Part shown: positions 1 through 8,100 of the stretch, one piece after another
How positions within the stretch are numbered: position 1 is the stretch's first letter
Layout of the letters: each line of letters starts with the position of its first letter
The notes under the pieces: model-generated
Databases searched by the model: none
What the model saw: the letters and a program-made list of their open reading frames with translations, nothing else
Told to the model about the DNA's origin: nothing
Translations under genes and position numbers: made by a program
Source: Rufibacter ruber
Lineage (GTDB): Bacteria > Bacteroidota > Bacteroidia > Cytophagales > Hymenobacteraceae
Length of the DNA stretch: 39,656 bases
Assembly (NCBI RefSeq): GCF_001647275.1
Contig: NZ_LRMM01000051.1
Coordinates: 1-39,656, forward strand
Direction of reading: 5' to 3'

Positions 1-29
1 CTGTTTTCGCGAAAACAGCCCGGAAACAG
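1..29. repeat. Nested palindrome copy 1 (cut by window edge)
   Basis: Inner CTGTTTT arm, then AAAACAG-CCCGG-AAACAG. The outer left arm lies before position 1. Confidence 0.6.
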
Positions 30-103
30 AAAAAGTTTGTGTAGGGGTTGTCTCTTCTTTTGAAGGGATGGGTTTGGCTGTTGCTTCTGCTTTGGCAATG
101 TGC

Positions 104-177
104 GGTCTGCTGTTCCCTTTGCTGGGCAGTTTGCTGCAGTGCCTTTATTTTAGGAATGCGTGGTCTGCTGTTCCCTT
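104..177. repeat. Direct repeat, 16-bp unit, 58-bp spacing
   Basis: GGTCTGCTGTTCCCTT occurs exactly at 104-119 and 162-177. The preceding bases (AATGTGC / AATGCGT) are also similar, so this is a slightly longer degenerate direct duplication. No function is evident. Confidence 0.6.
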
Positions 178-230
178 GGCTTTGGCGGTTGACGCAATGC
201 CTTACTCACTGCGTTGTTTCATCTTTACCG

Positions 231-347
231 GTGAGCGCTCACGGCCGCGGGGCCACGTCCTGGCGGTGAGCACTGCTGTTAAAACTAGGCCCTCCGGCCT
301 TGCCGCTGGAGCGGCACCGTATTAACAGAGGCGCTCACCCCCAGGAC
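231..347. other. Multibranched palindromic structure, possible ncRNA
   Basis: Arms that can pair: GTCCTGG 257-263 with CCAGGAC 341-347; GGTGAGC 265-271 with GCTCACC 333-339; CTGTTAA 275-281 with TTAACAG 322-328. Inside these are two compact hairpins, AGGCC-CTCC-GGCCT (287-300) and TGCCGC-TGGA-GCGGCA (301-316). The perfect palindrome GTGAGCGCTCAC at 231-242 could compete for the GTGAGC/GCTCAC pairing. Further stem potential continues to about 450. No known RNA family was recognised, and either strand could be the functional one. Confidence 0.45.
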
Positions 348-555
348 TGGTTCAGGTTCCTCTCCTGATCAGCTTCCCTTGTTTTGTCTGCCTCTGCAGG
401 TAACCGCTGCTGTTCCGCTAGCCTGTGGCGAGCCCGTGCTGCGCACATCAGCCAGGGGCAGAAGTGCTAATTAACCCAGGTGCCACCAGCAGAAGCGTTG
501 ATTGTTCATTGTTGTTTGCTTGCTTACTTATTGCTGCTTGTTTGCCGCTTTCTCT

Positions 556-738
556 GGTTCAAGTTTCCAACTTGGACCTATAATGACGGAAGCTTCCAGC
601 TTCCATGAGGCGGCAGCCTCACATTACCTCTGCCCTCTATAGCTCCCTCTTCTGCCCCTCTATGGCGCGGAAGTTACTTCCGTGCCTTCTAACGCTACCT
701 GATACTCACGCGCTGGCGCGGGCCTCCAGACTCGTGCC
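556..738. repeat. Chain of short hairpins (GGAAGT / CGAGTCT type)
   Basis: Successive palindromes: 556-578 (GGTTCAAGT/ACTTGGACC), 588-604 (GGAAGCT/AGCTTCC), 664-686 (GGCGCGGAAGT/ACTTCCGTGCC) and a degenerate one at 715-738 (GGCGCG..CGTGCC ends). The same family recurs at 39311-39505. They look like REP-type or MITE-type intergenic palindromes. Confidence 0.6.
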
Positions 739-1003
739 TACTGATGACGGGCGGTCTCTGGCTGCCCTCGCGGCGCGGCTGCGAGACCAGGCATTGCTGT
801 TTCATTCCTGCTGAATTGCCTAAGATGAAAAGAAAGGACTCTGAACTCAGGACTCAGAACTCACTTCGATATTCCCCCTTGGAAGGGGGCGAAGGGGGAT
901 GTTGACACGTGCAGATCCACGCATGCCAGATGTACTGCCCCCCTCATTTGCTCCCATGCATGCCAGATCACTCCCCTCCCGGGAGGGGAAGGTGTGGGTC
1001 CCA

Positions 1004-1275
1004 TACGCCTGCCCCCGCTGTATCGCCTGCTCAAAAGACCTCGTAGCGTCTTTCAGACCTGCGAGCGTCTGTGCCAGTAGCTTCTGCCATAACAACATGA
1101 ACCATTTCCCCTCCTCCTGACCTTCTCCCGCAGGGAGCAGGTACACCGCTATGCTGTTTCTGGCCTGTTTTCCTGAAAACAGCCCAAAAACAGAACCTAC
1201 GCCTGCCCCGCTGTGCCGCCTGCTCCAAAGAGCTGATAGTGCGCGCAGCTCCTGCGGGCGTCTGCGCCAATAGCC
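1004..1275. repeat. Degenerate tandem duplication (~80-bp units)
   Basis: 1004-1082 and 1199-1275 share a common course (TACGCCTGCC..CCGCTGT..CGCCTGCTC..AAAGA..GCGTCTG..GCCA.TAGC). They are separated by a CTCCC/GGGAG palindrome and one nested palindrome. Non-coding. Confidence 0.5.
1154..1193. repeat. Nested palindrome copy 2
   Basis: CTGTTTCTGGCCTGTTTT - cct - GAAAACAGCCCAAAAACAG pattern, both arms with two CTGTTT units 11 bp apart. Confidence 0.75.
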
Positions 1276-1330
1276 TCAGCGAACATAATGCCACGGGAGG
1301 GGGGCTGCTTCAGGAGGCAAGCATAGAAAA

Positions 1331-1367
1331 AGCGTCGCTGTTTTTTGAAAAACAGCCCGAAAACGCT
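1331..1367. repeat. Nested palindrome copy 3, just after antiporter stop
   Basis: AGCG..CTGTTTTT and AAAAACAGCCCGAAAACGCT pair. It lies 24 nt past the stop of the minus-strand antiporter gene, and on that strand it is followed by a T-run, so it can act as its terminator. Confidence 0.65.
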
Positions 1368-1391
1368 TTTAACTTTTTAAAAGATCAGTTG

Positions 1392-2768
1392 CTACAGAAT
1401 CACCAGCACCCAGATCAGCGCGAGCACGGGCAGCAGGTAGACGAGGGAATATTTGAACATATATTGGAAGAACGGCGGCATTTTGACGCCAGCCTGCTCG
1501 GCAATGGCTTTCACCATAAAGTTGGGTCCGTTGCCAATGTAGGTCATGGCCCCAAATAAAACGGCCCCAATAGAAATAGCCTCCAGAACCAGCAACGTCT
1601 CAGGCGACTGCGCCAAGCCGTAGGCGAAATCATGAACCTGCGCGGTATTGGCGTAGTTCATGTGGTATTTGGCCATGCCCAATGATAGGAAATTGGCGTA
1701 GGTGGGAGCATTGTCCAGCACTCCGGAAAGGGAACCGGTGACCCAGTAAAACACCGAGGGGGTAAGTTTGGCGGCAAACTCAGGGGAAGAGGCCAGTTCG
1801 GCAGAAAGCTGCAAAGCCGGCATCATGGTGAAGAAAATCCCGAAGAACAGGAACACCACCTCCATGATGGGGTCAAAGGAAAAGTGGTTACCGTTCAAGG
1901 CGGTTCTGCTGGCGAACTTGAAGCAAAGAATGGCTGCGGTCAACTGAACAATCTCTCGTACAAAAGATACTTTGATGCCGCCTTCTAACGGAATGTACGG
2001 CAACCATTCATAGGAGGAGGGGTTCAGGAACGTGGCCCCTATGATGACCGCCAGCCATAGAATATTGCGCTTGCCGGTGAAGAAGAATTCGGTTTTGGCT
2101 TCATTGCGGGCCTTCACTTCCGCCTTGGGTATAAAGCCCTCCTTGTTGCGGCTGTCCAGGATAAAGAAGATAAGGCACAGCGCACTTACGGCAATGGCCC
2201 AAGGGGAGAGCAGGTGCTGCAGGGTCCAAAAGAAGGGAACCCCTTTCAGGAAACCAATGAACAGCGGCGGGTCACCCAATGGGGTCAGCATGCCGCCCGC
2301 GTTGCTCACAATAAAGATAAAGAAGACAATCTGGTACGGCTTTATGCGGTGGTTGTTTAACCGGATAAACGGCCTGATGAGCAGGAGGGAAGCGCCGGTG
2401 GTGCCTATCACATTGGCAATCACCGCGCCCACCACCAAAATACCCACGTTGATAATAGGTGTAGCATTGGCGTTGGCGTTGATATAAATTCCGCCAGCGG
2501 CGATGTACAAAGAGGAGAGCAGAATGGCAAACGAAGCGTACTCAGCCAAGGTCTCAGCCGGCATGTGGTGGTCATGCAGCACAAAAAGGTAGTAGGCCAG
2601 CACCAGCAGCCCCAGGCCAACGGCAATCACTTTGAAATTCTTATGCCAGAAGTGCGGGAAAAAAATGGGGCCGGTGGCAATCAAACCAATCAACAGCACA
2701 AATGGGGCAATCAGGTAACCAGGAACGTCTGGCGGGGTGGCAGACAGTAACACGGTGTAGTTAAGCAT
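1392..2768 (-). CDS. Na+/H+ antiporter-like CitMHS/NhaD-type membrane protein
   Basis: A polytopic inner-membrane transporter of the ion transporter superfamily, probably exchanging Na+ (or an organic anion) for protons. The 458-residue protein is almost entirely hydrophobic helices. The family-typical pore segment SNAGGMLTPLGDPPLF lies near residues 155-170. Later motifs include SGVLDNAPTYANF and YIGNGPNFMVKAIAEQ; such paired Asn/Asp/Gly motifs occur in NhaD and citrate-type carriers. I place the start at the ATG at 2768, where MLNYTVLL begins; an upstream in-frame ATG at 2822 would add 18 polar residues with no signal character. The gene stands alone, diverging from the Nfu gene. Substrate is inferred from family only. 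Confidence 0.85.
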   Translation of the reverse strand: MLNYTVLLSATPPDVPGYLIAPFVLLIGLIATGPIFFPHFWHKNFKVIAVGLGLLVLAYYLFVLHDHHMPAETLAEYASFAILLSSLYIAAGGIYINANANATPIINVGILVVGAVIANVIGTTGASLLLIRPFIRLNNHRIKPYQIVFFIFIVSNAGGMLTPLGDPPLFIGFLKGVPFFWTLQHLLSPWAIAVSALCLIFFILDSRNKEGFIPKAEVKARNEAKTEFFFTGKRNILWLAVIIGATFLNPSSYEWLPYIPLEGGIKVSFVREIVQLTAAILCFKFASRTALNGNHFSFDPIMEVVFLFFGIFFTMMPALQLSAELASSPEFAAKLTPSVFYWVTGSLSGVLDNAPTYANFLSLGMAKYHMNYANTAQVHDFAYGLAQSPETLLVLEAISIGAVLFGAMTYIGNGPNFMVKAIAEQAGVKMPPFFQYMFKYSLVYLLPVLALIWVLVIL

Positions 2769-2914
2769 GAGGCGCGGGTTTAATGAACAATCAACGGGGG
2801 TAAAGTTACGGTTTCTGATCAAAAACCTGCCCCCTTTCTGCCGCGTTTTGTGAGGAGGGGCTCCCCGTGGGGCGTGGTACCCAAGAGGGAACTGCGCGGT
2901 AAGGTATTTTTACC

Positions 2915-2922
2915 TAATTTTG
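2915..2922 (+). promoter_or_regulatory. Possible Bacteroidota -7 element of nfu gene
   Basis: TAATTTTG matches TAnnTTTG and lies 50 nt before the ATG at 2973. No clear TTTG -33 box is seen at the right distance. Confidence 0.35.
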
Positions 2923-2972
2923 GAAACTTAAAGAGCAGGTAGTTAGTTTTTACTATATTAAAGAGACCAGCC

Positions 2973-3590
2973 ATGACTGAAAATACAACCAAACCGGTAT
3001 CTGTGTACGCAGAGGCGAACCCAAATCCGGAATCAATGAAATTTGTGTTGAACTCCGTTCTGCTGGGTGACGGCGGAAGCGTGGACTACCCTACCGTGGA
3101 AAGCGCGGTAGAGTCGCCGTTTGCGCAGGAGCTGTTCAACTTTGACTACGTGAGCCGGGTGTTCATTGCCAGCAATTTTGTGACCATCACCAAGAACTCA
3201 CCGGTGCAGTGGGCGCAGCTCATCCCTGAGCTGAGAACCTTTATCAAATCATACGTAGAGGCCGGCGGTCCTATCTTCATAGGCACCCCCACCACCTCTA
3301 CCGCTGCCAGTGCGGCCGCTGACGTTTCTGGTGATTTGTCTGCCGAGGACACCGAGATCTCCCAGAAGGTGATTGATCTGCTGGAAAATTACGTGCGCCC
3401 GGCGGTAGAGCAAGACGGCGGTAACATCACCTTCAAGTCTTATAAGGAGGGAATTGTGACGGTGAACCTGCAAGGCTCCTGCAGCGGCTGCCCGTCTGCC
3501 ACGGTCACCTTGAAAGCCGGTATTGAGAACCTGCTCAAGCGCATGGTGCCCGAGGTGCAGGAAGTAGTGGCCGAAGGCGTGGTACTGTAA
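2973..3590 (+). CDS. Nfu-type iron-sulfur cluster scaffold protein
   Basis: A 205-residue Fe-S carrier that would hold a cluster between two subunits and hand it to apo-proteins. The N-terminal Nfu_N domain (about 12-105) begins with NPNPESMKFVL and contains the ESPFAQELF stretch. A short Ala/Thr/Ser linker follows (105-122). The C-terminal NifU domain (about 127-203) carries the cluster-ligating CxxC at Cys170 and Cys173 (GSCSGCPSATVTL). Both domains are intact and the length is normal for eukaryote-like/Bacteroidota Nfu proteins. It is monocistronic, closed by a strong terminator 20 nt downstream. Confidence 0.93.
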   Translation: MTENTTKPVSVYAEANPNPESMKFVLNSVLLGDGGSVDYPTVESAVESPFAQELFNFDYVSRVFIASNFVTITKNSPVQWAQLIPELRTFIKSYVEAGGPIFIGTPTTSTAASAAADVSGDLSAEDTEISQKVIDLLENYVRPAVEQDGGNITFKSYKEGIVTVNLQGSCSGCPSATVTLKAGIENLLKRMVPEVQEVVAEGVVL

Positions 3591-3610
3591 TTGCCACTAA
3601 AAATTTTTGG

Positions 3611-3642
3611 AAAGCCCTGTCAGGAATGACAGGGCTTTTTTT
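3611..3642 (+). terminator. Rho-independent terminator of nfu gene
   Basis: A perfect 12-bp stem (3611-3622 with 3627-3638), GGAA tetraloop, then a T-run. Confidence 0.92.
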
Positions 3643-3745
3643 ATGCGTAGGAAATATCTGGGGAGCGCCTGAGTTCGCCAAAGACCCTACTCGTGCGAGC
3701 ACAGCAACAGAAACGACCCATACATGAAGTGGTTAAAAATCTGTT

Positions 3746-3785
3746 CTGTTTTTGACCTGTTTTCCTGAAAACAGGCCAAAAACAG
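3746..3785. repeat. Nested palindrome copy 4
   Basis: CTGTTTTTGACCTGTTTT - cct - GAAAACAGGCCAAAAACAG; a near-perfect example of the consensus. Confidence 0.8.
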
Positions 3786-4108
3786 AGGCAACCCCTCCCC
3801 GGGCAGAGCCCTTGCACCTTGGTCAGGCACTTAGGAGATTGCTTCTAGGCTCTTACAGACGCTTTGGCGTTAAGAGGTTCATAATTTAAATACATTTTGT
3901 AAACTCCTTTCACTTACCTCTTGCAGGCATCTTCCATTTCTTAGATGTTGATTTTACAGCATGTTGAGTAGCGTACTTTCCTTTGTGGGTTTTTTAGAAT
4001 TCCTGACGCTTTCATACTACACCTGATTAGAGTTTTTCCCTTTTTCTTTGGGTGATGTGTTCTGGGTTTTGGCTGCCTTGGCAGGGCACAAGCCTGGGCA
4101 TATGCCTA

Positions 4109-4147
4109 CGTTTTGGGGCTACTTTCCAAAAAACAGCCCGGAAACAG
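4109..4147. repeat. Nested palindrome copy 5 (GGCTACTTT variant)
   Basis: CGTTTTGGGGCTACTTTCC / AAAAACAGCCCGGAAACAG. It belongs to the sub-type whose left arm reads GGCTACTTT instead of GGCCTGTTT, shared with the 17610, 17939 and 18115 copies. Confidence 0.7.
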
Positions 4148-5106
4148 ATGCTTACTTATCGTAAGGCCACATGCGGACGCTTGCGCCATAACTATATATA
4201 GAATCTCTAAAACAGCCTCAATTTATTCGCTTTAAAATTATATAATCTCTTTAAAGTTCTGTTTTTGAAAAATATTGCTCCTGCTTCTATTGTTAATCAA
4301 GTAACAAATTTGGTGCCTTGCTGTCTTGTGAAATAATTCCTTTTAAAATTTGACCTTTTGGCTTATTGTTAGAGGGAAGGTGTTGTAAATGGCTGCTTTA
4401 TTTCAGAGATGCTTTATTATTAAAATAATTTTTACAAAATTTGGACAACTATCATCCTTCCCCCTCTATTGATAGTCAGTCTCTTTTAGGTAATCCTTTT
4501 GGAGCAATAGCTTTCCTGTTTGGTTTTATTTGTCATGGATGAAAAAGGAATGCCGTTGGTGTGCTGTTTTGTAATTTTTAGATATTGATTTTGTTCTGCA
4601 TGCTTGCGCTAAGGCATGTTTTGTAAGTTTAATGTTCTATAAGTGCAATTAATTTTATCTCATTAGTCTGCTTGTAAAGCTCTTAAAGTAGAATCTATGG
4701 ATATGGCATTTAGTTCGCCGCCATAGATAGAGAAGAATAACTATGAACTTACGCGAAAACTTGCTGGTGTTGATTCTAAGTTGATATAAGTGAACAAGTC
4801 TGCTTGATGGTGACAAAGGAGGGGATGCTTCATTGTTGTTGCTATTGCTGCAATGTATAGTGTGCAATCTAAATAGGTTTTATTACAGCCGGGCAGGTTT
4901 TTATTGTAAACCTGTAATTGCTTTCACCGCAAGTTATTTTTAAGTGGAATAGAATAACAGTCACAATCATGGGCTTGCAGATACTACTGGATGTTTGGTA
5001 TTAGTGGCAATGAGTGGTCAGTTCAACAGCAGGGGCTTATTGAGTTATTGGTTAGGAATAATATTCCACCTTTCAATTGCATAGATATTTTAAATTTAGT
5101 TTTAGT

Positions 5107-8100
5107 ATGATAAACACAGCTACTAAAGTCATTTTGCTTTTATTAGTGTTGTTCTCTCACGAAGTCTTCGCTCAAAAAATTGAAGACTTCGAAAATGAGG
5201 CCACTTGGCCATGGTCGCCCTGGGTTGGTGGTGCTGGAACCATATCAGCGAGTGCTGCTTTTTCAGGTTCAAAGGGAATTACAAACCCTGCATGGGTGCA
5301 CAGGACAGATGTAAGCTTGGGAGATCCTGGCCATAAGCTTTCTGCCTGGGGTAAATTTACTGCAACTGGGAGGATCTATCTCGGCTTTGGGGCTAGTGCC
5401 GCTGGTGCTCACTCCTTTATCATGGCGCCAAACACTAATCAACTTTTATTTCAGGCTAATGCCAACTACGGGTTTGTTGATCTTGTCTCAAAGCCCTTCA
5501 CTTACCAGTTGAATAAGTGGTATAGAATGGAAGTGCTTTGGGTAAATAGTACCACCATTGAAGGCAGAGTGTATGATTCAGATGGTGTTACAGAGTTGAT
5601 CATGCTTTCACTGACAGCCACAGTGCCGCGCGGAGGGGTTGCTTTGAGAGGGATTGGAGGTGCTGATGTAGATGATATCTTTTCAGGTCCTTTTACAAAT
5701 AAAACTGCTCCTGTTATTACCTCAAACGGTGGTGGGGCAACTGCAGATATCTCTTTAAGTGAGAATATAAAAGTGGCCACCTCAGTAGTGGCTACTGATA
5801 ATGAAAGGGATGCCGTTACGTACAGCATCTCTGGCGGTGAAGATCAGGCTATGTTTGAGATAGACCCTACAACGGGTTCTTTATCTTTTAAAACTGCTCC
5901 TGACTTCGAGAATCCAGCAGATGTTGGTCTAAACAATACGTATGAGGTGATTGTACGGGCCACAGAAAATACTGCGGAAAAACTGTATGATGAGCAGACC
6001 ATAACGGTTACAATAACTGATGTGGATGAAATTGCCCCGTTCATAGTCTCCATTAAACGGCAAAATCCAATCCAAGAGTATGTCAACGATACTTTCGTTA
6101 CCTTCAGGGTTACCTTCAGTGAAGAAGTGACGGGCGTGAATAATACAGATTTCAACGCCACAGAGGGGGGCACAATTGGTAGCCTGATCCAGCCCGTGAC
6201 CAAACTGTCAGGTACAGAGTACGACGTGCCGGTGCAGATTTTGTCTGGTGAAGGCTCCCTCCGCTTAGACTTGTATAGAAATGCTTCCCAAACGGGCATC
6301 ATGGACCTTGCGGGAAATGGGCTGAACACCCTCTACAATACCGGTGAATCTTATACTATAGATCGAACCGCCCCAGCCGCCCCATCCCAGCCTGATCTGC
6401 TTGCCTCCAGTGACTCCGGTGCCAGTGATTCTGATAACCTAACCAACCAATCGAAGCCCACCTTTACAGGTACCGCGGAAAAAGGGGCTAAGGTGAAAGT
6501 ATTTGCGGGTGGGGTAGAGATTGGTTCGGCCGTGGCAGATGCAACCTCTGGTATTTGGCAAGTTTCCTCCAGTTCTGCTCTTGCGGATGGCCCACATGCC
6601 ATTTCTGCCACGGCTACTGATGCGGCGGGCAATGTGAGCCCTGGAAGCACCACCCTGGCTATTACAATAGATGCCACGGCCCCTGCCAAGCCTGTTAAGC
6701 CAGACTTGATGGCCTCCAGTGATACAGGGTCCAGTGACTCAGATAAATTGACCAATGATACCACCCCAACACTTACAGGAACTGCCGAGGTGGGTACCAC
6801 TGTGCATGTATACGCTGGGGCGGTAGAAGTGGGATCTGCCACGGCTGGGGCAGATGGCTCCTGGCAAATCACTGCCACTGCTTTGACTGCTGGGGTATAC
6901 AGCTTTACCGCTACCGCCACAGATATAGCCGGAAACACAAGCGTTGCCAGTGACGCGCTTTCTGTGACAATTGATACAGATAAACCCACGGCTCCGGTCA
7001 TTGCCCGTATTGCTGATGATTCTGGTGTCAGCAACAATGACGGCCTCACCAATGACCAAACCCTAACCCTGAGCGGTACTGCAGAGGCGAGCCTGTGGGT
7101 AAAGATATATAATCTAGCTTCAGGCTCCTTGGTAGGCAACGCTACCGCTACGGCCAGTGGTAACTGGTCTGCAGCACTTCCAACCCTAACAGAAGGGGAG
7201 CATACGTTTTATGCAATGGTGACTGACTTAGCGGGCAACGAAAGTATCGCCAGCAACACCTTTACGGTTACAGTAGATCTGACCAAACCTACTATCACTG
7301 AAGTAGTTCTCCCTGCCGCCAAAACATACGGTGTTGGAGAACAACTGGACTTTAAGGTAAAGTTCTCAGAAATGTTGAGTGCCACCGGGTTCCCAAGACT
7401 TACCATTACCGTTGGCTCTACCTCCAGAACCGCTACCTGGCAGAACCAGGTGGAGTCTAATGAATGGGTATTCCGCTACACCGTGCAGGCAGGAGATCTT
7501 GATGTTAACGGAATCGCTTTTGCCCTGAATGAACTAGTGGTGCCTACCGGCGATGTGTTTGACCGGGCAGGCAACAGCCTGGTGCGGACGTTTACCCCAG
7601 GTGCCATGACAGATATTCTGATAGATGGTGTGGCACCTGCAATTACCTCTGTGTCAGTTCCTGCCAACGCTACCTACGTGAATGGGCAGACTATGAATTT
7701 CACCGTGAACTTCACTGAGCCGGTGACTGTGGGGGGAAGCGGTTCCCTGGGGCTTGATTTTACCCCAGATGAGGGAGGGACTCAAACGGCGGCTTACGTG
7801 TCTGGCAGCGGTTCTTCTGCGCTGGTATTTCGCTACACTGTGGCCGAGGGAGTGAAAGATGGGAACGGTATTCAGCTAGCCTCTAGCCTAACCCTTTCTG
7901 GCGGCATGACCCTAATTGACGCCCCGGGTAACAATGCCAATACGCAGTTGAACAACGTTGCCTCTACCACCGGGGTGCTGATAGACGGCACTGCCCCAAG
8001 CGTACTCTCTGTGACGGTGCCTGCCAATGGAACTTATGTGGCGGGAGATAACCTGGACTTCTCAGTCACCTTCTCCAAACCAGTGGAGGTCTCGGGCGGA

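Larger units (their letters stand above)
1..1391. other. Gene-free repeat-rich region
   Basis: No open frame here looks like a protein: the short frames have no recognisable domain and run through palindromes. The stretch holds three copies of the CTGTTTT nested palindrome (1-29, 1154-1193, 1331-1367), a direct repeat at 104-119/162-177, a large foldable structure (about 230-450), a chain of short hairpins (556-738), GC-rich CCCCCTT/AAGGGGG and CTCCC/GGGAG palindromes (about 868-990), and a degenerate ~80-bp duplication (1004-1082 and 1199-1275). It resembles a dumping ground for small mobile palindromes rather than a decayed gene. Confidence 0.7.
3643..5106. other. AT-rich gene-free region upstream of the adhesin
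   Basis: About 1.46 kb with no credible gene. Two nested palindromes lie at 3746-3785 and 4109-4147. From about 4150 the sequence is strikingly AT-rich (for example 15 of 60 bases are G/C at 4201-4260). A degenerate direct repeat is seen around 3938-3973 and 4575-4610 (TTAGATnTTGATTTT followed by GCATG). It may hold the regulatory region of the surface-protein operon; no promoter could be assigned with confidence. Confidence 0.6.

Noticed and set aside
330-500. Possible cobalamin or TPP riboswitch on the minus strand
   Set aside because: Fragments such as GGGAAG, GATCAGGAG and GAACCTGA recall these families, but the defining cores (B12: CCGCAACTG and GCCACTG; TPP: TAAT.CC.GCG.AGGGA) are absent, and no gene start lies within range inside the window.
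555-580. tRNA T-arm-like GGTTCAAGTTTCC
   Set aside because: It is one arm of a short palindrome; there is no acceptor, D or anticodon arm around it. No tRNA was found anywhere in the window.
4655-4867. 70-codon minus-strand frame in the AT-rich tract
   Set aside because: No domain, signal or neighbour support; composition matches non-coding surroundings.
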